DNA from: Bog-473 sp036491435
Lineage (GTDB): Bacteria; Actinomycetota; Acidimicrobiia; Acidimicrobiales; RAAP-2
Direction: 5' to 3'
Assembly: GCA_036491435.1 (NCBI GenBank)
Contig: DASXBZ010000008.1
Coordinates: forward strand, 1 to 50,260
Length of the DNA: 50,260 nt
A program made the translations under genes and the position numbers. A model generated the notes under the pieces. The model was not told the DNA's origin. It did no database searches and worked only from the letters and a program-made list of their open reading frames with translations. Shown in pieces: positions 8,193 through 14,770 of the stretch. The number at the start of each line of letters is the position of its first letter. Within the stretch, counting starts at the first letter, position 1.

Positions 8193-9797
8193 ATGAGTGA
8201 CGACCCCGAGCAGCGAGAGCCTGCGCCCGCTGCCGGCGAGCCCGAAGAACCGACGCCCCCGACGCCGACCGTCGAAGGGCAGGTGAGCGACACTCCCGCA
8301 CCGCCGTCGGACCCGTCGGGGACCGGGGACGCGCCGACCGAGGTCGGCCAGGCAACCGCCCCGAGCTACCCACCTCCGTCGTGGCCACCTGCGACTTCCG
8401 CCGAGCCGCCAGTCGACGCCGCGCCGCCGGCCGACGCCACCCCCACCAACCCGTTCACATATCCCGCGCCGCCCGAGGACCCCACGATGCCCGGCATGGC
8501 GCCGCCTCCGCCTCCGGCCGCGCCACAGAAGACGCCGGGGCGCATCCGCACCTGGCTCCCCGTGGCGCTCGTCGCGGCGCTCATCGGTGCCGGGGTGGGC
8601 GCCGGAGTGACCGCGCTGGCCGACAACAACAGCAGCAACTCCAGCGGCAACGCCGTCATCCACGAGAGCAGCGCCACGCCGGGCGCCGCGGTGCTCAGCG
8701 GCAACGTGACCATCCCGCAGCTCGTCGACAAGGTAATCCACGCGGTGGTCTCGATCGACGTCAAGTCGAACAACAACGAAGACGAGGGAACCGGGATGAT
8801 CATCACCTCCGACGGCGAGGTGATGACCAACAACCACGTGATCGAGTTGTACACCGAGGGCGGGAACAGCGGCTCCATCACCGTGACCGAGTACGGACAG
8901 ACGAAGCCGCTGCCCGCGACCTTGATCGGCTACGACCAGACCAAGGACGTCGCGCTCCTGAAGATCAACAACACCTCGAACCTTCCGACGGTCACTTTCG
9001 GCAACTCCGCCAAAGCCGTGGTCGGTGACTCCGTCGTCGCCATCGGCAACGCGCTCGGCCTGTCGGCCGGCACGCCCACGGTCACCCAAGGCATCGTCTC
9101 GGCCCTCGGCCGCACCGTGACGGCCGGCGGCATCGGCACGCAGACCGAGACGTTGCAGAACATGATTCAGACCGACGCCGCGATCAACTCGGGCAATTCC
9201 GGGGGACCGCTGATCGACACCGCCGGACAGGTGATCGGCATGAACACGGCAGTGGCCGGCACCTCCAGCGACGGCACCTCCTCGCAGAACATCGGCTTCG
9301 CCATTCCGGCGGCATCGGTCGAGTCACTCCTGCCGGAGCTGCAGAAGGGCGGTCAGACCGGGAACGGCGGGGGCTACCTCGGCGTGGACATCACGACCCT
9401 GACCCCGGCGCTGCGCCAGCAGTACGGGTTCACCCCGACTTCGGGGGCCGTGATCCTCACCGTCGTCTCGGGGTCCCCGGCGGCGAAGGCAGGCCTGGTG
9501 CAGGGTGACGTCATCGTCAACATCGACGGCACCGCGATCACGTCCTCGGAAGACCTGCAGAAGCTGGTGCAGAAGGACAAGCCGGGTCAGACGATCACGA
9601 TCACCTACTACGTCGGCAACAGCAAGCGGACCACGACGGCGACGCTCGGGAACCAGGCGCAGGCCCAGCAGCAACAGTCCGGTTCGGGCTCGGGCTCGGG
9701 GTCAGGCTCGGGCTCGGGCTCGGGCGGGACGAACCCCTTCGGTGGGGGAGGGTTCCCTGGCTTCGGGAACTCCGGGACGACCGGGTCGACGCCCTAA
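8193..9797 (+). CDS. Membrane-anchored HtrA/DegP-like serine protease with PDZ domain
   Basis: Trypsin-like quality-control protease acting outside the cytoplasmic membrane. Residues 1-125 are a Pro/Asp/Glu-rich cytoplasmic region, followed by one membrane segment (about 128-148, WLPVALVAALIGAGVGAG). The catalytic triad is visible as His215 (NNHV), Asp252 (KDVALLKI) and Ser336 (GNSGGP). A PDZ domain occupies about residues 390-485 (GYLGVDI, then GSPAAKAGLVQGDVIVNIDG). The tail is low-complexity, with Gln-rich and Gly-Ser dipeptide repeats (about 495-520) and a Gly/Phe-rich end. The 534-residue length and layout are typical of actinobacterial HtrA/PepD. The start is fixed by AGGAGG seven bases upstream. 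Confidence 0.95.
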   Translation: MSDDPEQREPAPAAGEPEEPTPPTPTVEGQVSDTPAPPSDPSGTGDAPTEVGQATAPSYPPPSWPPATSAEPPVDAAPPADATPTNPFTYPAPPEDPTMPGMAPPPPPAAPQKTPGRIRTWLPVALVAALIGAGVGAGVTALADNNSSNSSGNAVIHESSATPGAAVLSGNVTIPQLVDKVIHAVVSIDVKSNNNEDEGTGMIITSDGEVMTNNHVIELYTEGGNSGSITVTEYGQTKPLPATLIGYDQTKDVALLKINNTSNLPTVTFGNSAKAVVGDSVVAIGNALGLSAGTPTVTQGIVSALGRTVTAGGIGTQTETLQNMIQTDAAINSGNSGGPLIDTAGQVIGMNTAVAGTSSDGTSSQNIGFAIPAASVESLLPELQKGGQTGNGGGYLGVDITTLTPALRQQYGFTPTSGAVILTVVSGSPAAKAGLVQGDVIVNIDGTAITSSEDLQKLVQKDKPGQTITITYYVGNSKRTTTATLGNQAQAQQQQSGSGSGSGSGSGSGSGGTNPFGGGGFPGFGNSGTTGSTP

Positions 9798-10304
9798 CTA
9801 CCAGGCCGGCGGCGCGCCGGGGACGTCGAAATTGCGGTCCGGGTGGGCGGGCGGAAGGTTCATCTTCCCTCCGCGGGGTTGCCAACCGCTCGCCTCGATG
9901 TCCTCGAGCACGTGGGCCATGTTGTAGGCGTCCTCTTCGTAGGAGAACTTGCCATCGCCCGCGTACACCAGTCGCGAATAGGCCGACTGGCGATACGGCG
10001 TCCCGTCGGGTTTGGTGCGCGGCAGGATCTGCGTCCACTTGACGACGATGTCGTTGCCCTCGATCGCGGTGAACTCGATCGGGAACTTCCAATCCTCCAT
10101 GCCGAGCATGGAGTCGACCAACCACCGCGCGATCGTGTCCTTGCCCTCGATGCGACCCCAGGCGCCGTCGATGTAGACGGCGTCGTCGGTGTAGAAGTCG
10201 GCCAACGCGCCGAAGGCGTCGGGTTCGAGACCCTCGTCGATGCGCCGGCGGATCTCGTGGTACCGCTCGATCGTGGCGCGGACCTCTTCGCGGGGGAATG
10301 CCAT
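9798..10304 (-). CDS. NTF2-like / SnoaL-fold family protein
   Basis: The 168-residue sequence has the NTF2-like pattern: an N-terminal helix with Tyr-His-Glu (IERYHEIRRRIDEG), then FGALADFYTDDAVYIDGAWGRIEGKDTIARWL, then curved strands (FPIEFTAIEGNDIVVKWTQIL). Family members range from ketosteroid-isomerase-like enzymes to non-catalytic proteins, so the activity is unknown. The stop abuts the htrA stop. It lies 48 bases downstream of pyrophosphatase on the same strand and is probably the last gene of the 2OG-oxygenase/fae/ppa unit. An AGAGGA motif about 11 bases before the ATG may serve as RBS. Confidence 0.7.
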   Translation of the reverse strand: MAFPREEVRATIERYHEIRRRIDEGLEPDAFGALADFYTDDAVYIDGAWGRIEGKDTIARWLVDSMLGMEDWKFPIEFTAIEGNDIVVKWTQILPRTKPDGTPYRQSAYSRLVYAGDGKFSYEEDAYNMAHVLEDIEASGWQPRGGKMNLPPAHPDRNFDVPGAPPAW

Positions 10305-10352
10305 GTCGTTGCTGTCCTCTCTCGGTTGCTCGTTGGTCGGGGCGGTTTGCGC

Positions 10353-10856
10353 TCAGGCCCCGGCGGCCTCGTAGGCACGCCGTGTCGCCTCCAGTTCGGC
10401 CAGGGCTTCCTCGCGGCCGGTGAAGCCCTGCACCTCGGTGGACTTCTCGGGCTCGAGGTCCTTGTAGATGCTGAAGAAGTGCGCGATCTCGTTGCGGAGG
10501 TGCAGCGGGACGTCCTCGATGTCGGTGGCGTCGTCCCACTGCGGGTCGTGCTCGAGCACGGCGATCAATTTGGCGTCGACGCCCTTCTCGTCGCGCATCG
10601 AGAACATGCCCAGGATCCGCACCCGCACCATGCAACCCGGGAAGGTCGGATCCGCCACCAGCACGAGCACGTCGAGCGGGTCACCGTCGCCGGCGAGGGT
10701 GTCGGGCACGAAGCCGTAGTCGGCCGGGTAGGTCGTCGCCGTGAAGAGCCGCCGGTCGAGGCGGATGATGTGGCGCTCGTGGTCGTACTCGTACTTGTTG
10801 CGGCTCCCCGTCGGGATCTCGATCACCACGTCGATCGCCTGGTCGGCCCCGCTCAT
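10353..10856 (-). CDS. ppa: Inorganic pyrophosphatase, family I
   Basis: Soluble Mg-dependent enzyme that hydrolyses pyrophosphate and pulls biosynthetic reactions forward. Family I signatures are present: EIPTGSRNKYEYD near the N-terminus, YPADYGFVPDT, and the metal-binding DGDPLDVLVL motif (about residues 57-66). The length of 167 residues is usual for the bacterial hexameric enzyme. It lies 54 bases downstream of the fae homologue on the same strand. The ATG at 10856 starts the conserved N-terminus. Confidence 0.96.
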   Translation of the reverse strand: MSGADQAIDVVIEIPTGSRNKYEYDHERHIIRLDRRLFTATTYPADYGFVPDTLAGDGDPLDVLVLVADPTFPGCMVRVRILGMFSMRDEKGVDAKLIAVLEHDPQWDDATDIEDVPLHLRNEIAHFFSIYKDLEPEKSTEVQGFTGREEALAELEATRRAYEAAGA

Positions 10857-10910
10857 GTGGGCGACGGGAGCTGACTGCGGGCGATCGGGGTCACCGGCCC
10901 ACCGTACCGC

Positions 10911-11408
10911 TCACGACGAGAAGTAGGCGTTGGAGGGCGCGTGACGGGCGGACAGAGCCTCGCCCACGAACGGACGTCCCTCCTTGCCGGCCCGCAACGC
11001 ACCGAGGGTCGCCTCCTTGTTGTTCTCGAACACCCGTCGCTCGTCGGCGGCCGCGGGATTCACCCAGACCGCAGCGATCAACAACAGCTCGGGCGCGTCG
11101 GCGGCTGCGACGACACCCTCGGCCACCGCCTCCATGACCCCGGCAGCCACCCCGGCGTGCGCGGCGCCCCACGTGAGCTCGGCATGGCGGTCGCTCTCGA
11201 TCGTGGCCTTGTTGACGAACAGGGTGAAGGGTCGCACGGCGGTGCCCGGCGTGACGGTGGCGACGAAGGGGACGTGGCCGGCCCGGGGCGTGGCCAGCGC
11301 CGTGACCCAAGCGGTCTCGACCGGCCCTCCGGACTCGCCGAGCACCGTGTTCACGTGCGCGGCGTCGGCGCCCTCGCCGACGAAGGACTCGCCGACCTGG
11401 GTCCTCAC
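10911..11408 (-). CDS. Formaldehyde-activating enzyme (Fae) homologue
   Basis: The 165-residue product aligns by eye along its whole length with Fae, which condenses formaldehyde with tetrahydromethanopterin. Shared features are VGESFVGEGADAAHVNTVLG at the N-terminus, PVETAWVTALATP, a VNKATIES segment and a WGAAHAGVAAGV stretch. His18 corresponds to the catalytic His17 of the Methylobacterium enzyme. I cannot tell whether this organism makes methanopterin; some Fae paralogues act with other carriers or as formaldehyde sensors. GTG 11408 overlaps the stop of the upstream 2OG-Fe(II) oxygenase (GTGA), so the two proteins are translationally coupled. That is suggestive because such oxygenases often release formaldehyde by oxidative demethylation. 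Confidence 0.8.
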   Translation of the reverse strand: MRTQVGESFVGEGADAAHVNTVLGESGGPVETAWVTALATPRAGHVPFVATVTPGTAVRPFTLFVNKATIESDRHAELTWGAAHAGVAAGVMEAVAEGVVAAADAPELLLIAAVWVNPAAADERRVFENNKEATLGALRAGKEGRPFVGEALSARHAPSNAYFSS

Positions 11409-12253
11409 GCCGCCGGTGGCCAGGTCGCCGGGGGTTCGGGGAACGCCTCGGTGCGCCCGTAGCGATCGGCCCGCAGCAGGTCGCTCCCTAAGGTGCCCAG
11501 CTTCGTGTCGTAGGCGAGGAGGCCCACGTGACGCCAGCGTCGTCCCTCGATGGGGGAGACCCGGTGCAGGGAGTAACGGCCCTCGAAGACGAGCAGCGTT
11601 CCCGGACGCATCGGGAGTGTCTCCACGTTGGTGCGATCACCCGACAACACGGCGGCGACGTCGTCGTACCGCTCGTCGTGTGGGTTACGGATACGCGGCG
11701 CGACCTCGAAGTCGCCTCCGCGTTCGGCCGACTGGATCGCCAGCGACACGACGAAATCGGTCTGGTCGAAGTGCCACTGCAACTGGTCACCCTCGCCCAT
11801 GACCGCGAGGTTCAGCGCCCCGAAGGGGTCGGCGTAGCGGTAGACGGGACCGCGATCGAGGACGGCCTCGATCAGGTCCTTCATCGGGTCCCACTCGTAG
11901 AGAAGCCGGAGCGGCGAATCGAGCGGCGTGATGTCGTACGCCACGGCGCGCACGGCGTAGTCGGCGAAGTGAAGCCTGGGATGGTCGGCCGGCAGCGAGA
12001 AGTCGGGGAACTCGAGGTAGGCCGTGCCCTGGCCGCCGGAGGCGTGCGCACGCGCGGCGAGGTCGTCGGCGTCGCGCGCCAGGACGTCGATGCCGGTGGG
12101 GGAGACGAAGCCCTCGAGCTCCGCGGCACCCCCTTCGCGAAGCTGCTGTCGGGCCCGTCCGACCAGATCGCCGTATGTCTCCGTGTGCGGCTCCAGGAGC
12201 GGATAGCGCTCGAGGTCGACCAGCTGGGCCGGATCGCTCACGGACAGGGACAC
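11405..12253 (-). CDS. 2-oxoglutarate/Fe(II)-dependent oxygenase-like protein
   Basis: The 282-residue protein carries the metal-binding facial triad of the jelly-roll oxygenases: H161-F-D163 in LQWHFDQTDF and a distal His230 in GRYSLHRVSP, followed by Arg residues (GRRWRHVG) that could bind 2-oxoglutarate. RPGTLLVFEG just before the distal His is typical of PhyH/2OG-FeII families. The substrate is unknown. The GTG start is preceded by TAGCGT nine bases upstream, suggesting a leaderless message, and it is the first gene of the operon with fae, ppa and the NTF2-like gene. The four-base overlap with fae suggests that its product may be formaldehyde, as in oxidative N- or O-demethylation; this is inference. 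Confidence 0.75.
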   Translation of the reverse strand: MSLSVSDPAQLVDLERYPLLEPHTETYGDLVGRARQQLREGGAAELEGFVSPTGIDVLARDADDLAARAHASGGQGTAYLEFPDFSLPADHPRLHFADYAVRAVAYDITPLDSPLRLLYEWDPMKDLIEAVLDRGPVYRYADPFGALNLAVMGEGDQLQWHFDQTDFVVSLAIQSAERGGDFEVAPRIRNPHDERYDDVAAVLSGDRTNVETLPMRPGTLLVFEGRYSLHRVSPIEGRRWRHVGLLAYDTKLGTLGSDLLRADRYGRTEAFPEPPATWPPAA

Positions 12254-12512
12254 CGGTTGTGGACGCTACTCGGGCAGACGCTCACCCCAGAGGGGCGACA
12301 CGGCGCGTGGGCCCCTTCGTGAGGATTGCTCGGGCACGGCGCCGCTCACCCGCCGGGGAAGAATTTTCCGCCTCCACCGCCGGCGTTCGAAATCCGGAAG
12401 GTCCCCTCTCCGCCAGGGAAGCCACGGGCGCCACCGAAGAAACCGCCGGCGGAGCCCACCCGCTTCGGTCATGCACCCAAGTTGAAAGAAGCGATTTCAC
12501 AACGAGCCAAAC

Positions 12513-12610
12513 CTCAGCTGTGAGCCCGCTTGGGGTTTTGCCCATTCAGGCAAGAAAGGGGCAGGCCCATCCGTGTACGGCGCCCAACTGTCAGAAACCT
12601 CACAGCTGAG
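12513..12610. repeat. 12-bp perfect inverted repeat, arms 74 bases apart
   Basis: CTCAGCTGTGAG (12513-12524) is the exact reverse complement of CTCACAGCTGAG (12599-12610). Each arm is itself nearly palindromic (CTCA...TGAG), so the arms could be either two operator-like sites or the closing stem of an RNA. The enclosed segment contains smaller complementary pieces. No gene explains it. Confidence 0.6.
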
Positions 12611-12723
12611 TCCGTACGGGCTCCTAGGCCGGTGGCTCAGGATGCAGCCAACACCGCAGTCCGATGGGACGGTCGCCTCCCCCTCGACCGCTCCCTCCCC
12701 GGTCGGACAGGTGGTTGGGCCTC

Positions 12724-12758
12724 CGGGGCGTGCGGCCGCGAGTCAGCCGCACGCCCCG
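12724..12758. terminator. 13-bp GC-rich hairpin, possible bidirectional terminator
   Basis: CGGGGCGTGCGGC (12724-12736) and GCCGCACGCCCCG (12746-12758) form a perfect stem with a nine-base loop. There is no T-run on either side, so it is not a canonical intrinsic terminator. Many actinobacterial terminators lack the T-run. It may also be a fork-related structure close to dif. Confidence 0.45.
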
Positions 12759-13021
12759 TGACCCCTGGTCGCTCAGAAGGCAGGGGAGTGGCAAGGGTGG
12801 GTGCCCATTCGTCGACTCCGGTTGAGGGCCCAATCCCCGACGCCCACCCGTTTCGACCCTCACGTTGCGGCGGGATCTTCGGGGTGCTTGAACCGACGCC
12901 GAAATCCATTCGGCCTTCGTTTCGCCGCTCAGGGGCCCGAGTTCCCGCAATCGAATCCCTGTCGACGCTCGTCTTGGCCTCCTGCAACTCGAGCCACGTA
13001 CCTGGCCTTTTTCTGGGGGTG

Positions 13022-13049
13022 AACGCCGATAAGGTTCATTATGTTAAGT
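13022..13049 (+). other. dif: dif-like XerC/XerD chromosome dimer resolution site
   Basis: The 28-bp site divides as AACGCCGATAA (13022-13032, XerC-type arm), GGTTCA (13033-13038, central six) and TTATGTTAAGT (13039-13049, XerD-type arm). The XerD arm differs from the E. coli arm TTATGTTAAAT at one of 11 positions. The CCGATAA and CATTATGT cores agree with the actinobacterial dif pattern as I recall it. The site lies in a gene-poor stretch, as dif usually does, and is the only AT-richer island there. XerCD acts here with FtsK to resolve chromosome dimers. The alternative is a dif-like attachment site of an integrative element, but no phage or integrase genes are near. Confidence 0.75.
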
Positions 13050-13393
13050 CGGACACAAATGGGTTGGGCTGGCGGACGAGGCGCAGCGATTGCGACTCCC
13101 CTGCCGTTCGGCGGCACTTCGCTGTAGCGCGACGACGTCGTCGAATCGGCGTCGCCGCGCAGACCGGGTTTGCAAACGGGCCCGAACCAACTCGAGAGAA
13201 CTGCGCTCTTCAACCCGATCGGGTCACGGGCAGTGCCACAGGCCGTGCACCCAAACCGGGAGTCCATACGGCTCGACGGAAGTCACCGAGAGCTCGTTGG
13301 TCCGGAGCAATCCGCGGTGGTGACGCCCGTCACGGCTAGCAGCGTCCTCATTAGGGTTGCGCCACCGTCGCGTGCACCAAGAGGAGGCCGGAA

Positions 13394-13786
13394 ATGGGGC
13401 AGGAAGACGTCAACCCATGGGAGTGGTCCAAAGCATTCGGGTTCTCTCAGGCGGTCAAGCTGACCGATACTCGGGAGCTACTGGTCTGCTCTGGTCAGAC
13501 CGCAATGGGGCCGGACGGGTCGTTGCCGCCGTCGGCAGACATGGGCCAGCAGGTCCGCACAGCGCTCGAGAACGTCGTCGCCGTGCTGGAGGCGGGGGGC
13601 ATGACGCCCGCCAACATCGTCCGGTCGAACATCTATACGACCGATGTCGATGCCTGCATCGGTGTGCTCGGGTCGACGGTCCAAGAGGTCCTCGGTTCGA
13701 TCCTGCCCGCGAGCACTCTCCTCGGGGTCAACCGGCTGGCCTTCCCCGAGTTGCTGGTCGAGATCGAAGTCATCGCCGCGCGTTAG
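13394..13786 (+). CDS. RidA/YjgF-family protein
   Basis: RidA-type proteins are small trimeric enzymes, many of which hydrolyse reactive enamines and imines. The 130-residue product shows the family pattern: LLVCSGQTAMGPDGSLP near residue 30, then MGQQVRTALENVVAVLEAGGMTPANIVRSNIYTTDV (about 50-84) with the conserved Arg in IVRSNIY, and the ending VNRLAFPELLVEIEVIA. A strong Shine-Dalgarno (GAGGAGG) lies about six bases before the ATG. It is the first gene on the right side of the dif region, with a dienelactone-hydrolase gene 24 bases behind it. Confidence 0.85.
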   Translation: MGQEDVNPWEWSKAFGFSQAVKLTDTRELLVCSGQTAMGPDGSLPPSADMGQQVRTALENVVAVLEAGGMTPANIVRSNIYTTDVDACIGVLGSTVQEVLGSILPASTLLGVNRLAFPELLVEIEVIAAR

Positions 13787-13810
13787 GCCGAAGCTTGTCC
13801 TTTGGGTGTG

Positions 13811-14521
13811 ATGGTGACTGACGTCCAGATTCATACCCGTTCCGGGTCCATGCCCGCCTATTTGGTGACTCCCGACGGCGCGGGCCCAGTTGCCGGAGTC
13901 GTGGTGATTCACGACGCCCTCGGCATGAGCCCAGATGTGCGGCGACAAGCGGACTGGTTGGCCTCCGAGGGTTTCCTCGCCGTGGCGCCGGACTTCTTCC
14001 ATTGGGGCAGCAAGTTCAAATGCCTCCGCTCGGTCTTCACGGATCTTCGAGCCCGCAAGGGCCGGGCCTTCGATGACGTCGAATCGGCACGGACCTGGCT
14101 CGTCGGGCAACCGAGCTGCTCCGGGAAGACCGGGGTCATCGGTTACTGCATGGGCGGAGGATTTGCCCTCCTGCTGGCTCCGGGCCACGGATTCGCAGTG
14201 TCGAGTGTCAACTACGGGCAGGTGCCGAAGGACGCAGAGGCTCTCCTCAAGGGATCCTGCCCCATCGTCGGGAGCTTCGGGGCCCGAGATCGCACGCTCA
14301 GACGTGCGGCCACCAAGCTCGAGACCGCGCTGGAACACGACGGGATCCCCCACGACATCAAGGAGTATCCCGACGCCGGCCACTCGTTCTTGAACAGCCA
14401 TGACAGTGTCCTGTTCCTAGTCTTCGGCCGGTTGATGGGCGGTGGTTACCACGAGGCCGCCGCGAATGACGCACGTCAGCGCATCGCCGACTTCTTCCGG
14501 ACCCATCTCTCCCCCGCGTGA
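13811..14521 (+). CDS. Dienelactone hydrolase family protein
   Basis: Alpha/beta-hydrolase of the dienelactone hydrolase type, with a Cys nucleophile in GYCMGGG (about residue 115), Asp in GARDRTL and His in DAGHSF. The product is about 236 residues, near the family's usual length. The N-terminus VTDVQIHTRSGSMPAYLVTPDG and the VVVIHDALGM segment are characteristic. Natural substrates are unknown for most members. ATG 13811 is chosen; an in-frame TTG at 13802 is possible, and neither has a good RBS. It probably shares a transcript with ridA. Confidence 0.85.
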   Translation: MVTDVQIHTRSGSMPAYLVTPDGAGPVAGVVVIHDALGMSPDVRRQADWLASEGFLAVAPDFFHWGSKFKCLRSVFTDLRARKGRAFDDVESARTWLVGQPSCSGKTGVIGYCMGGGFALLLAPGHGFAVSSVNYGQVPKDAEALLKGSCPIVGSFGARDRTLRRAATKLETALEHDGIPHDIKEYPDAGHSFLNSHDSVLFLVFGRLMGGGYHEAAANDARQRIADFFRTHLSPA

Positions 14522-14573
14522 CGTGGTCGGCACCCAGATCACCGACTCGTTTTGATATCTCCTAAGAATGGTC

Positions 14574-14602
14574 TTGATTCCATGCTCCGAATTGAGTAAA
14601 GT
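14574..14602 (+). promoter_or_regulatory. Promoter of the helD leader RNA
   Basis: TTGATT (14574-14579), an exact 17-base spacer and TAAAGT (14597-14602) make one of the best sigma-A-type promoters in the window. Transcription should begin near 14609, about 160 bases before the helD start codon, leaving a long leader in a window where leaderless genes are common. Confidence 0.6.
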
Positions 14603-14608
14603 GACAGC

Positions 14609-14752
14609 CCGTAAGGCCCCCGGTTAAAGGTTCAAGGTCCGGACACACCAGAAGGGGAAACCCCAGCTAGAGGGCTTGTTTCGGAGTCGAAATCGAAGTA
14701 CTATCCCCGGCATGTCCGGGGATATTTGCGCGCCGTCATTGGCGCGCCTTTT
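14609..14752 (+). promoter_or_regulatory. Structured leader RNA with attenuator upstream of helD
   Basis: The transcript between the promoter and helD folds into a chain of hairpins: GGGG-AAA-CCCC (14654-14664), TTTCG-GAGT-CGAAA (14679-14692), a perfect 9-bp stem TATCCCCGG/CCGGGGATA (14702-14710 with 14716-14724, loop CATGT), and then an intrinsic terminator. This is the layout of a cis-regulatory attenuator. It does not match a riboswitch class I know. I also do not see the inverted repeat of the rifamycin-associated element that precedes some HelD/HelR genes. An independent small RNA ending at the terminator is the main alternative. Confidence 0.55.
14728..14752 (+). terminator. Intrinsic terminator before helD
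   Basis: GCGCGCC (14728-14734), a six-base loop GTCATT and GGCGCGC (14741-14747) form a 7-bp stem followed by CTTTT (14748-14752). It is 19 bases before the helD ATG, so it must be read through for helD to be made from the promoter at 14574. Confidence 0.65.
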
Positions 14753-14770
14753 GACGTGGTGGGTGCCGTA

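Larger units (their letters stand above)
12254..13393. other. 1.14 kb gene-poor region (probable terminus region)
   Basis: No open frame here reads like a protein. The longest, 12530-13339 on the plus strand, is an Arg/Pro/Ser-rich translation without recognisable motifs. The region holds a 12-bp inverted repeat (12513-12524 with 12599-12610), a 13-bp hairpin (12724-12758), a dif-like site (13022-13049), and a GGCAGGGGAGT sequence on the plus strand left of dif (12779-12789) that recurs inverted on the right (13095-13105). On the minus strand around 12350-12455 a short glycine-rich frame (GGFFGGARGFPGGEG) resembles the tail of a secreted protein but has no body. A good Shine-Dalgarno for ridA closes the region. 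Confidence 0.6.

Noticed and set aside
9685..9725. Tandem GGCTCG-type repeat at the end of htrA
   Set aside because: It encodes Gly-Ser dipeptide repeats of the disordered tail and is explained by the protein, not a separate DNA element.
12380..13000. tRNA or tRNA-fragment attachment site
   Set aside because: TTCGAA and TCGAATCCC strings occur near 12388 and 12950, but neither has a pairing T-stem or acceptor arm.
12530..13339. 269-codon open frame on the plus strand in the dif region
   Set aside because: Translation is Arg/Pro/Ser-rich without motifs, no RBS or -10 element is suitably placed, and it runs through the dif-like site; overlapping frames on the other strand are equally open, as is common at high GC.
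14522..14720. Rifamycin-associated element upstream of helD
   Set aside because: Only a partial GGGCTTG match was found (around 14672), without the inverted-repeat partner.
14726..14770. Upstream TTG start extending HelD
   Set aside because: The TTG and the next codons lie inside the stem of an intrinsic terminator; the extension resembles no HelD N-terminus.
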